Assembly: GCF_004000785.1 (NCBI RefSeq)
Contig: NZ_BILX01000019.1
Span: forward strand, 39,396-103,395
Reading direction: 5' to 3'
Source of the DNA: Paenibacillus ehimensis NBRC 15659
GTDB lineage: Bacteria > Bacillota > Bacilli > Paenibacillales > NBRC-103111
Length of the DNA stretch: 64,000 bases
Shown here piece by piece: positions 1-7,707 of the stretch; the first letter of the stretch is position 1, and every line of letters begins with the position of its first letter. The translations under genes were made by a program, and so were the position numbers. The notes below the pieces were generated by a model. That model was not told the origin of the DNA. It searched no databases and was given only the letters and a program-made list of their open reading frames with translations.

Positions 1-339
1 GCCGTCCTTGCTCCGCGCGATACGCAAATAGGAAATCGACGTCAGTAAAGATCCGTCCGGGGTCCCGATTCCTCTGGCATCCGAGAAATCGTAGCCCGGC
101 ATCCCCTTCTCCAAACGGACGACCCCCATTTTGCCGTTCGCCATATCGTAGAAGGGGCTAAGGCTGTACTTCGGATCATGATGCACCGGCCTTTCCGCAA
201 TGCGCAGCAGCAGCAAAATTTCGTCGCCGTAGCGCATCACCCCGGCGTTAAACACGCCGATCACTTCGTAATCCTCCAGATAGGGCGGAATATCCTTCGG
301 CTCAATAATCGGATTGCCCGGATAACGGTAAATATTCAT
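1..339 (-). CDS. GH130 mannoside phosphorylase (partial, 3' end outside window)
   Basis: Only the first 113 codons are present; the gene runs off the left edge. Translation begins MNIYRYPGNPIIEP and contains VFNAGV, RIAERP and a DARGIGTPDGS stretch, the pattern of the GH130 five-bladed propeller N-terminus. Family members phosphorolyse beta-mannosides to mannose-1-phosphate; Paenibacillus copies are, as I recall, often mislabelled as pesticidal proteins. The ATG at 339 is preceded by GGGAGG about 12 nt upstream and lies 21 nt after the upstream stop, so it is the last visible gene of the 3579-1 operon. It is not a close copy of the GH130 at 11949 and probably acts on a different linkage, for example beta-1,2. 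Specificity cannot be read from this fragment. Confidence 0.8.
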   Translation of the reverse strand, partial: MNIYRYPGNPIIEPKDIPPYLEDYEVIGVFNAGVMRYGDEILLLLRIAERPVHHDPKYSLSPFYDMANGKMGVVRLEKGMPGYDFSDARGIGTPDGSLLTSISYLRIARSKDG

Positions 340-360
340 CCGAACCTGCTCGCCTCCCGT

Positions 361-1407
361 TTAGGAATGAATATCGGCCAATTTCCGATACAAAGCTTCC
401 GTCAATAAAAAAGCGATGGTGGATTCCGCCCCTTTATTCAGATTCGGGCCGTCCTCCCCCAATCCGTCGCAGCAAGCGCCTTCCTCCGCGTCAATCATCA
501 AAGCACCTGCGTCGTTGTCCCCGTAAAACCAGTCCCGGCACCGCCGCGCAATGTCCGCATAACCGGAGTCCCCTGTGATTTCGTACGCTTTGGAGACGGC
601 GAGCAGCAGCTTCATGACATCGACCGGCTGCTGATCCCATTGCGCCCGGTGCCCGGGAGCGCACCACCCCCGGTTGCCGACCGGACGGATCTGCCCGCGT
701 TCATTTACCGACATGCGGATCAAAAAATCGAGACTTTCCTTGGCGACAGCCAGGATGTCCTCTCGCTCCATAACTTCGTAGGCGCACAGCAGTCCCCACG
801 GAAGTACCCCGTTGCTGTAGGATAGCACCGGCTCGTACCAATGCCACCCCGGCTTCGCATGCCGCCGATAGCTGCCAAGCAGTCGGACAGCCAAGCTTTC
901 CGCCACCGGCATCAGGCCGGGCGGACGGCCGCTGCGGATCAGGAGAGCGACCGCGGCAAGCGCATAAGCCTGCCCGCGGGGATACTGCATGCCGCTTACC
1001 CGGGGCAGCGCCTTTTCGAACAGGTCTTGCGCGGCGATAGTCCGGCTCTTGTCCTGCAGCTTGACCAGAGCCAACGCGCTGGCCCACAAGCAGCGGCCGA
1101 GGCAATCGTCCGAGGGCGTTTCGTCCTCCGGCATCCGGTCAAAGGCGATATTGTTATGAAAATGTCCGTTTTCCCGCTGCACCCACTGCAAAAAAGACAA
1201 GTACGTATCCGTCAAATCGTATAGTATCCGAGCCTCCGCGCCCTCTACCCTATCCAGCCATTCCAAACATGTCCATAGCGCCCGCGCCTGATCGTCGGTG
1301 CTGTAGCCTTCCTTGCGCCGGGGAATGATGCCGAGCGCGTGCTCCAGCATCCCGGTATCGTCCGTCAGCCGCTGCAAATGCCTAAAACTAACGGGGGACG
1401 GACTCAA
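361..1407 (-). CDS. six-hairpin (alpha/alpha toroid) glycosidase-like protein
   Basis: 348 residues, no signal peptide, so cytoplasmic. The repeated helical pattern with conserved aromatic and acidic residues (STDDQARALW near the N-terminus, GWHWYEPVLSYSNGVLPWGL mid-protein, GPNLNKGAEST near the C-terminus) resembles the proteins usually labelled 'glycosyltransferase' that sit beside GT4 and GH130 genes. A true catalytic activity is not established. Start is TTG at 1407 with GAGGTGAG 5-6 nt upstream. The gene overlaps the end of the GT4 gene by 20 nt, indicating translational coupling. It may act on, or hold, the mannoside handled by its GT4 and GH130 neighbours; that is inference. Confidence 0.6.
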   Translation of the reverse strand: MSPSPVSFRHLQRLTDDTGMLEHALGIIPRRKEGYSTDDQARALWTCLEWLDRVEGAEARILYDLTDTYLSFLQWVQRENGHFHNNIAFDRMPEDETPSDDCLGRCLWASALALVKLQDKSRTIAAQDLFEKALPRVSGMQYPRGQAYALAAVALLIRSGRPPGLMPVAESLAVRLLGSYRRHAKPGWHWYEPVLSYSNGVLPWGLLCAYEVMEREDILAVAKESLDFLIRMSVNERGQIRPVGNRGWCAPGHRAQWDQQPVDVMKLLLAVSKAYEITGDSGYADIARRCRDWFYGDNDAGALMIDAEEGACCDGLGEDGPNLNKGAESTIAFLLTEALYRKLADIHS

Positions 1408-2542
1408 GCTTTCTCACCTCGGCAAACAATTGCTCGTGCCGCCTGCCCACTTCCGGCCAATGCATGCTTTTTCCGACGCTTTCTATTTTTTTGCCCCATC
1501 CTCTCAGCAGCACGTCATTGCTCAGAAGCGAGACGATATTATCGATCCATGGTTGTTCGTCGTCATAAGGCAGCAGCAGCTCCGGATAATCCGACAACAG
1601 GTCTTGCGCGTAGCAGTAAGGCGTAGACAGCACCGGACGGCCCAGGCCGACCGCGTAGGCGAGCGTCCCGCTTGTAATCTGCTGCATCCCCGGATAAGGC
1701 GTCACATAAATGTCGCAGGCCATCAGATGCTTGACCAGATCGTGTTCCTCCATGTACCGGTCGATCATGACAACGTTCCGCTCGATGCCGCTGCGCCGGA
1801 TTTGCTCCAGCAGCTCCTCCCGGTAACGCTCTCCCTCGCGCTTCTTCACCTCTGGATGCGTCTGGCCGACGATCGCATACAGGACATCCGGAATCTGCTT
1901 CACGATACCGGGAAGTGCCCTGAGCAGAAGCTCGATGCCTTTTCCCCGGCCCAAAAGCCCGAAGGTCATCAGTACCTTCCGGTTGTCCCAGCCAAGCTGG
2001 GCTCTCAGCCGGTGCCGGCTCTCGGGGTTCGGCTCGGGCGTGCCATGGGGAATAAAAAAGATTCGCTCTTTCGGAACGCCGAACGTCTCGTGCAAGTAGT
2101 CGATCGCCTTGCGGTTCATGACGATGATTTTTCTGCTTCTTTCGGCGATTTCCCGCTGGATCGGAGCGTAGGGCGGCAGCGGCTTGTCAAATACCGTATG
2201 GAACGTCGTAATCAGCGGCTTTTCCAGGTTACGGATCAGCGTTAAAATATGGCCTCCCGCTTCGCCGCCGAAGATCCCGAATTCGTGCTGCAGGGATACG
2301 ACGTCAACGTCTGACTGGTTGATTTTCCGCGCCATCTTGGCATAGGCCGCCTCCTGATCGCGGGGCAGCGGCCACAATATGGGATCGTCGCTCTTGTCCC
2401 TGACGGAATCGGTAAGGACGATGACCGGGTCCTTGCCTCTCCATTCCTTAACCCCTTGAACGGCCTGTCTCAAGTGAAACGTATAGGTGGCCAGTCCGCA
2501 TTTTTTAGGCACGTAGGTGCTGACATAAGCGATCTTCGTCAT
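1388..2542 (-). CDS. GT4-family glycosyltransferase
   Basis: 384 residues with the GT-B fold layout. N-terminal MTKIAYVSTYVPKKCGLATY is the acceptor-side start. The C-terminal half has VLMTFGLLGRGKGIELLLRA, the GT4 nucleotide-sugar domain start, then YVTPYPGMQQITSGTLAYAVG with donor-binding residues. These enzymes move a sugar from NDP-sugar with retention. Its ATG overlaps the stop of the pyrophosphorylase as ATGA (2539-2542), so the donor is plausibly the sugar nucleotide that enzyme makes, GDP-mannose or a relative. Overlaps the next gene by 20 nt. Cytoplasmic, no membrane segment. Acceptor unknown; the lack of polymerase or flippase genes argues against a cell-wall polysaccharide operon. 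Confidence 0.85.
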   Translation of the reverse strand: MTKIAYVSTYVPKKCGLATYTFHLRQAVQGVKEWRGKDPVIVLTDSVRDKSDDPILWPLPRDQEAAYAKMARKINQSDVDVVSLQHEFGIFGGEAGGHILTLIRNLEKPLITTFHTVFDKPLPPYAPIQREIAERSRKIIVMNRKAIDYLHETFGVPKERIFFIPHGTPEPNPESRHRLRAQLGWDNRKVLMTFGLLGRGKGIELLLRALPGIVKQIPDVLYAIVGQTHPEVKKREGERYREELLEQIRRSGIERNVVMIDRYMEEHDLVKHLMACDIYVTPYPGMQQITSGTLAYAVGLGRPVLSTPYCYAQDLLSDYPELLLPYDDEQPWIDNIVSLLSNDVLLRGWGKKIESVGKSMHWPEVGRRHEQLFAEVRKLESVPR

Positions 2543-3579
2543 GCCTGCATCGCCCCCATCCGGTTCATGACCGCTTCGTGCAAAATCTGACGGGAGCCGA
2601 GCTCAAGCCCGTAGCCGAAAATGCAGTTATTCAAATGGATAGCGTCATTGATCTTGCACCGATCCCACATAATCGTTTCCGAGCAGCGCACATGACGGCC
2701 GATTTCGCAATCGTCGCCGATGACGGCAAAAGGCCCGATAATGGAGCGCTCCCCGATCTTGACGTTATTGCCGATCAGCACCGGCGGAACAAGCAGCGCA
2801 CCGGGACCGACTTCGCAATCGTCGCCGAGCCATATCCCGCTGCCGTTCTCCCGGCCCGGAATCGGCAGCCGGCACGTGCGGTTCAACAGGTCCCAATGAA
2901 TTTTCCGGTATCGTTCTTTGGTACCCATGTCCATCCAATAACCGGAGATGACTTGACCGTATACCCCCACCTGCTCCCGGATCAGCAGCGGGAACGTTTC
3001 ACGCTCAATGGAAACCTCCCGGTCTTCGGGAATGTAACGCAGCGCTTTTTTCTCCATGACGTAGATCCCTGCATTGATCCGGCGGGACGGCGCTTCTTCC
3101 AGCCGGGGCTTTTCCACAAAGCGCAAAATGCGGCCGAGCCGGTCCTGTTCCACAACCCCGTATTGGGTAGGGTCATCCACCTCCGTTAATCCGATGGTAA
3201 CCTCGCCGCCATGCTGGAGATGATATTCCAATAAAGGCAGCAGATGGACCTCGTGTACAATATCCGCATTGACCACGATAAAGCGGTCGTCGAGATAGGA
3301 TTCCGCGTTTTTGATCGCCCCGGCCGTCCCTCGAAGCGTTTGTTCCACGGCATACCGGATGGAGACTCCCCATTTGCTGCCGTCGCCGAAATAGTTCCGG
3401 ATATGCTCGGGATGATGCTTGACCGCCATCACGAAATCGCGGATCCCCTGATTTTTCAGATGAATGACAAGATGCTCGAGCCAAGGACGGTTCGCGACCA
3501 GAGCCATCGGCTTCGGCAAATGCTCCGTGAGCGGTCTTAGCCTTGTTCCGAGTCCTCCTGCGAGCAGTAATGCGTTCAT
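2539..3579 (-). CDS. sugar-phosphate nucleotidyltransferase (mannose-1-phosphate guanylyltransferase type)
   Basis: 346 residues from the ATG at 3579, which has GGAGGGAG 8 nt upstream; a longer in-frame reading to 3684 lacks a ribosome site and has no family match. The N-terminus MNALLLAGGLGTRLRPLTEHLPKPM is the nucleotidyltransferase signature with the catalytic G-G-G-T-R-L-R-P loop. VVNADIV is the metal site. The last ~100 residues repeat hexapeptides (IGNNVKIGERSIIGPFAVIG), a left-handed beta helix. It makes NDP-sugar from sugar-1-phosphate and NTP. Mannose is the likeliest sugar because GH130 enzymes release mannose-1-phosphate, but glucose-1-phosphate enzymes share this architecture. First gene of the operon, ~230 nt downstream of a CIRCE-like site. 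Confidence 0.8.
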   Translation of the reverse strand: MNALLLAGGLGTRLRPLTEHLPKPMALVANRPWLEHLVIHLKNQGIRDFVMAVKHHPEHIRNYFGDGSKWGVSIRYAVEQTLRGTAGAIKNAESYLDDRFIVVNADIVHEVHLLPLLEYHLQHGGEVTIGLTEVDDPTQYGVVEQDRLGRILRFVEKPRLEEAPSRRINAGIYVMEKKALRYIPEDREVSIERETFPLLIREQVGVYGQVISGYWMDMGTKERYRKIHWDLLNRTCRLPIPGRENGSGIWLGDDCEVGPGALLVPPVLIGNNVKIGERSIIGPFAVIGDDCEIGRHVRCSETIMWDRCKINDAIHLNNCIFGYGLELGSRQILHEAVMNRMGAMQA

Positions 3580-4065
3580 TGCGACATCTCCCTCCAAGAT
3601 AAAAATAAAAAAGAAGCATTGTTCTAACCGGGGACCTTCACGCCTTTCGGCCAAACATTTCGTAATACGCGCCCCCTGAAGCAACCACGCATTGCGGAAT
3701 TATTTGTGGACAAGGCAGCCTTCGCCGCTTCGCCCAGTAAAAATCTTTAGTCGGAAAAATCCTTCTGTGTTTTGTTCTTATCAAGAATGAAGAGTTGTTG
3801 CCGGCAACTGTTAGCACTCATGAATGACAAGTGCTAATAACAGTGTATTATTGCCTGCGCCCGTTTTTCAATCTCAATCCTCGTTCAATATCGCCCAAAG
3901 CGCGCAAAAAAATCGGTTTACGGCCTTTCATTTGGATGATTGCACCATATTTCTCGGCTTTTCTCCAAATTTTGCAGCCCGTATCGAGGAATGGACCGCC
4001 GGGGGAAGCAGCGCTCCAGTCCAAGCGATCCAACGAATAGACGCAGCACAACGTGATGTCAAAAG
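3580..4065. other. 486-bp intergenic region (long leader of the mannoside operon)
   Basis: Lies between the end of the DUF2325 gene and the start of the pyrophosphorylase, both on the minus strand. It holds the CIRCE-like site and its promoter. Transcription from that promoter would give a ~230-nt leader. No convincing small gene was found, and no clear T-tract terminator for the DUF2325 gene. Confidence 0.6.
3811..3837. promoter_or_regulatory. CIRCE-like HrcA operator
   Basis: TTAGCACTC, nine bases, AAGTGCTAA. The CIRCE consensus bound by the heat-shock repressor HrcA is TTAGCACTC-N9-GAGTGCTAA, so 17 of 18 bases match and the spacing is exact. On the minus strand it follows a candidate promoter (TTGAAA, 15 nt, TAATAC ending about 5 nt before it), the usual position for CIRCE. 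The next gene in that direction is the sugar-nucleotide pyrophosphorylase. No chaperone gene is next to it. Confidence 0.8.
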
Positions 4066-6033
4066 TCATACATTTTGTTTTCGCTTAATCAATTCTCGAT
4101 TTTCCCATAGAAGCGTGCGCAAATTTGACTTGGAGCCTTGAATAACAAAATGCGGAATTCGTCTATGCTTTGCAATTTCAACGCAGCTCCAGGTAGCTCG
4201 ATGCGATGTCGCGGTCAGCAGGAAAAATAAGGCGTTGGCTTTGCTTAAATCCGAGTGAATTCGTTCCGGGGCATCGCCGCTATCATGTATGAGTGTTGCG
4301 CCTGTCTCCGCTACTACTCCCTCGAACCATTTCCGCATACCGCCGACAATGACCACTTTACAATCATCTAAGAACGGGTCCGGCTTCGCCTTTTTAGCCT
4401 GCCCCCTGAGTAAAGACGGCTTATAGGTTTTCAATTCTTGCTCGGCTGCAGTCTGCTTGGTTTTGCGGTATAAACGGGAGATTCGGGCAAATCGCCCTTC
4501 GTCAGCAATATTGAACAGACATGGATCTCCGTCGTTGGGCTGCTGTATCTCAATATCCCGTTGATGCAGCGGATACCGGTTTTGGGAATTGTTCATGTCG
4601 ACAACGTACCATGTGAAGTGAGCTCCCAGCTCGATATATCCGAAAAATTGGCGGACCGGCGCATAAGTATCGTCTCCTTGGAGCAAGAGTTCGATGTCAT
4701 AGAGCGTCATTCCGTTTTGTTGCTTGCCTGGCGAGCATTGTACTTCGGCTTCATGCTCCAGCCCGTACTGATGAACCATCGATTCCGTAACGTTAAACGT
4801 TTTTCCGTCCTCCAGCACAATGTAACCGCCATGATCGCGACGGTAGAACGTACCGACATAAGATTCGGATTCCCGGCTCGCCTCCGGTACGCTTGAATCT
4901 GACGCAAGCGAATGATCGCTTGTCTGCACATGACTTGTAGAACGCGCCTGCCCATGTTCTTGCTGAAACTGTTCCAAAAGATCGATTAAGTCAAAAATTT
5001 TCCTTATCCGGGCGCGAAGAACAGGCGCATTCTCCGGATCGCTTTGCCGAAGCTCCTGATAAAGCTTGTCCGACTCCGGTAGCAAGGAATGTAAAAGAAG
5101 ACCGATCAGATCGCAGGTGCTGCTCTGTTCTTTCCTCTCAAGCCGCTTTTTCCATTTCTCCAACTCATGCTCCGCTTTTGCCGCATTGGATTTCATTTCC
5201 TCGACTTTCCATTCGGCATCCTTAAGCTGGTTCAGCAGCTCGTTTTTTTCCTTATTCAGACGATACAGCCGAGCTTCCAGCTGATTCCGGGAGACTTCCG
5301 CTTCCGCTTTTTGCTTCACCGCTTCTTCTTTCAAAATCAGCAGCTCCGCCGATAATTGTTTCTTTTCTCTTTCGAATTGCTCCAACTTTTTCGTTTGGAT
5401 TCCAAGTTCCTTTCGCAGCTGCCCGGCTTCCTTTTCCCTCGTCTGGCGTAAGGCAAACTCTTTCTTCAGCTTGTCTTCCAAAGCAGTAAGCTTTGCGTCG
5501 CTTATGCGGTCCTCTTGTATGCTCTTCGCTTCCGGAGCCTTTCCTTGCAAACCCTCCTCAAACTCTCGTATGGCCTCTTCCCATAATGTTCCTGCTGCCG
5601 CGCGGCCGGGATGAAGCCGGAGAGCCCAATAAAAATGCCATTGCCCGAATCTTGAGATGTTGTCCTCTTTCGCAGCCAGAAATGTTTCCAGGGAGCCCGG
5701 GGATTCGTTTTTCAATAAATCCAGCACGGCGTATAAGATAACCCAATAAAGTCGTTCTCTATCGGTTAAGAGATAATGTTTTTGCAGTTGGAGGAGTAAT
5801 TTATGAAAGAGTGCATCAGGAAACTTCTTATGTCTGGAAAAAACAATGGGGAGATTTAGGAAATGGGCTATTGCTCGTTTTTGTTGAACGGATAGTTCAT
5901 GAATTAAAAATTTAAACTTATCGACCGGAAAAGGATGAAGGCTTTCTTCCTTTATCGCTTGTAAAAAAGTCGGCTGTTCCGCATATCCCTCCGTTAAGGA
6001 GCTAATTTGATGGACTTCGGCCTTTTCGCTCAT
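4066..6033 (-). CDS. coiled-coil protein with C-terminal DUF2325 domain
   Basis: 655 residues, cytoplasmic. Roughly residues 170-300 are a long charged coiled coil rich in E, K and L. Around 380-540 is a beta-rich stretch. The last ~90 residues (CKVVIVGGMRKWFEGVVAETGATLIHDS and following) match DUF2325, a small Rossmann-like domain of unknown function found alone or fused to coiled coils. The start has AAGGGGG a few bases upstream. A promoter TTGCCA-17-AATAAT precedes it. Single-gene unit. The function is not known; an architecture of coiled coil plus DUF2325 suggests a scaffold or sensor, which is speculation. Confidence 0.6.
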   Translation of the reverse strand: MSEKAEVHQISSLTEGYAEQPTFLQAIKEESLHPFPVDKFKFLIHELSVQQKRAIAHFLNLPIVFSRHKKFPDALFHKLLLQLQKHYLLTDRERLYWVILYAVLDLLKNESPGSLETFLAAKEDNISRFGQWHFYWALRLHPGRAAAGTLWEEAIREFEEGLQGKAPEAKSIQEDRISDAKLTALEDKLKKEFALRQTREKEAGQLRKELGIQTKKLEQFEREKKQLSAELLILKEEAVKQKAEAEVSRNQLEARLYRLNKEKNELLNQLKDAEWKVEEMKSNAAKAEHELEKWKKRLERKEQSSTCDLIGLLLHSLLPESDKLYQELRQSDPENAPVLRARIRKIFDLIDLLEQFQQEHGQARSTSHVQTSDHSLASDSSVPEASRESESYVGTFYRRDHGGYIVLEDGKTFNVTESMVHQYGLEHEAEVQCSPGKQQNGMTLYDIELLLQGDDTYAPVRQFFGYIELGAHFTWYVVDMNNSQNRYPLHQRDIEIQQPNDGDPCLFNIADEGRFARISRLYRKTKQTAAEQELKTYKPSLLRGQAKKAKPDPFLDDCKVVIVGGMRKWFEGVVAETGATLIHDSGDAPERIHSDLSKANALFFLLTATSHRATWSCVEIAKHRRIPHFVIQGSKSNLRTLLWENRELIKRKQNV

Positions 6034-6064
6034 GAAACATCCCCCTTTTCATGAATAAAATTCC

Positions 6065-6093
6065 ATTATTTAGGGTTCGATGTTCTATGGCAA
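6065..6093 (-). promoter_or_regulatory. sigma-A-type promoter of the DUF2325 gene
   Basis: On the minus strand TTGCCA (6093-6088), 17 nt, AATAAT (6070-6065), about 32 nt before the start codon. Confidence 0.45.
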
Positions 6094-6140
6094 ATTCCCT
6101 CTTATTTTGTATGAAATAACTAAATAAATGCTTGAATCGT

Positions 6141-6172
6141 AAAAAAAAGGAGCTGCTTTTGAGCAGTTCCTT
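6141..6172 (-). terminator. rho-independent terminator after the GIY-YIG-like gene
   Basis: Minus strand: GGAACTGC, short loop, GCAGCTCC with one mismatch, followed by eight T. It ends the 9334-6220 operon 47 nt after its last stop codon. Confidence 0.8.
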
Positions 6173-6219
6173 ACCAGGTCTCCCCCTTATCGGTACAACT
6201 TCTGCGTCTCTGCTATCCG

Positions 6220-6579
6220 TCACTGCTTTGGCGGCTTGTTATAGCCTCGTTCCCCATAGGGCTGCAATTTCTCAAGCCACGGCTTTTCCATCATTTTGAG
6301 CTCCCACTTCATATCCGTCACATCGTCCGTCTTCTTTTCCTCCAGCACCTCATAGGTGAACGCTTCGGCTCCGAACTCCTTCCAATCCTTTTGCAGCTCT
6401 AAATTGGCGAATCTCCCCATATCGAGCTGCATCTTGATGGTCAACCATTTGTTTTTCAGATTCGGGTAGCTGTCCACGAAAATTTTGCCGTTGGCTTTGT
6501 TGGCGATTTGGATGACGCCCATGTAAGTTTTAATCTGCTTAAATTCCTCCAGCAGCTCCTTGCGCTTGCTCTTATCCAT
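6220..6579 (-). CDS. GIY-YIG nuclease-like small protein
   Basis: 119 residues starting at an ATG with GGAAGGAG 10 nt upstream. The segment YMGVIQIANKANGKIFVDSY followed by NLKNKWLTIKMQL is the pattern of a short Bacillus/Paenibacillus family commonly named GIY-YIG nuclease family protein. The canonical catalytic GIY...YIG tyrosines are degenerate here, so nuclease activity is doubtful. Last gene of the operon, 28 nt after the VWA gene stop and followed by a strong terminator. Confidence 0.55.
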   Translation of the reverse strand: MDKSKRKELLEEFKQIKTYMGVIQIANKANGKIFVDSYPNLKNKWLTIKMQLDMGRFANLELQKDWKEFGAEAFTYEVLEEKKTDDVTDMKWELKMMEKPWLEKLQPYGERGYNKPPKQ

Positions 6580-6607
6580 GTTTTTTGTCTCCTTCCGGGC
6601 CCGTTCC

Positions 6608-7645
6608 TCATAAATACCGGGTGATAATCCGAACCAGCTTGGCCGGCAATTCAGTTAAATTCGTAATATCCAGGAATCGCTCGTTCCCGTAGATTTGATT
6701 AATGACGTCCTTGTCTTGGCCGATCGCGGCTGCAAGAAATGTAATTCCTTTCCGTTCATATTCGGCAATCGTCTGCTGCATGTCTTGAACGGCATAGGCT
6801 CCGGCATAATCCTCCATGGCTTTCGGCTGCCCGTCGCTGATGCTGATCAAAAGCTTCGTCTTTTGCGGCGTGACTGCCAGCCGTTCCGCAATAATTCTTA
6901 AAGCCATGCCGTCGCGATTGTTGCTTCTGGCCCGAATTCCCGTCAGTCGGAAACGGTCATTGGCATCGGTTCGGTCAAAATCGGTATAGGCATAAACCGA
7001 CATTTGCTCCAGCCTGGAAACATCCGCCGTATCCCCATAGATCAAAACGGGGATATGACACAGCTGACAAAATTCGTAGACGGCGATTACTGCGCGCTTG
7101 GCCGCTTCCAATCTGCCGAAAGCCGTCATCGATGCCGATTCGTCCACCCTCAGACCGACCACAAGCGAAGGCGATTCTGCCGGCGGACGCTTCTTGGCAA
7201 AGTATCTGAAATCCCGGTAGGCGACGCTGTCCGCTTGAAATTTGCTGCCATAGTAATGATTCCTGGCAAATTCAAACGAGGCCTCGTGCTCCAGCAGCGG
7301 AAGCGTCTTTCTTGCGATCTCCCGCACGACAGGCATCAGCCCCCTGCTCAGGCGCACATATTCCTGCTGGCTTGCCTGATCGTAATCGGGCCGGTGAACG
7401 ACGAGCTTGACTTTATGATGGATGGAACCGGACACGACTTCCCTTGCGTCCCGATTCAGCTTTTTGCGGAAATCGCGCTCCTGCCGCTTCGCCTCCTCCG
7501 ACACGGGTTCAGGGTCGGCCGGATGGTAGGCCGGAGCGCTGCTCTCGCCCAAGTCCGGACTTTCCATTCCGGCGTCATCCTCGGAGCCATCGGAATCATC
7601 GGCGCGATCGGATGAGCTTTCGTCGCTGTCCGCGCTTTTTTTCAA
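6608..7645 (-). CDS. VWA-domain protein (CobT/MoxR-partner type), possibly expressed by -1 frameshift
   Basis: 345 residues from the first possible TTG. An acidic N-terminus (DSDESSSDRADDSDGSEDD) leads into a conserved middle and a von Willebrand A domain with the MIDAS motif as DESAS (LRVDESASMTAFGRLE) and a later SDGQPK. Such proteins partner MoxR/CobS-type AAA+ ATPases in metal insertion or complex remodelling; the upstream gene is exactly that. Start is uncertain: the TTG has no ribosome site, and the frame stays open for 31 more codons up to an A9 run inside the ATPase gene with no ATG, GTG or TTG. A -1 slip there would make a fused ATPase-VWA protein of about 740 residues. See findings. 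Confidence 0.75.
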   Translation of the reverse strand: MKKSADSDESSSDRADDSDGSEDDAGMESPDLGESSAPAYHPADPEPVSEEAKRQERDFRKKLNRDAREVVSGSIHHKVKLVVHRPDYDQASQQEYVRLSRGLMPVVREIARKTLPLLEHEASFEFARNHYYGSKFQADSVAYRDFRYFAKKRPPAESPSLVVGLRVDESASMTAFGRLEAAKRAVIAVYEFCQLCHIPVLIYGDTADVSRLEQMSVYAYTDFDRTDANDRFRLTGIRARSNNRDGMALRIIAERLAVTPQKTKLLISISDGQPKAMEDYAGAYAVQDMQQTIAEYERKGITFLAAAIGQDKDVINQIYGNERFLDITNLTELPAKLVRIITRYL

Positions 7646-7707
7646 CGCGACCGCGTCATCATCCGCAGGCTGCTCGGAATCAAGTTCGACGCTGCCGACC
7701 TCGCCCG

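Noticed and set aside
3811..3837. CIRCE site as a trace of a lost groESL or hsp gene on the plus strand
   Set aside because: No chaperone-like coding remnant and no good plus-strand promoter; the minus-strand promoter geometry fits better, though this is not excluded.
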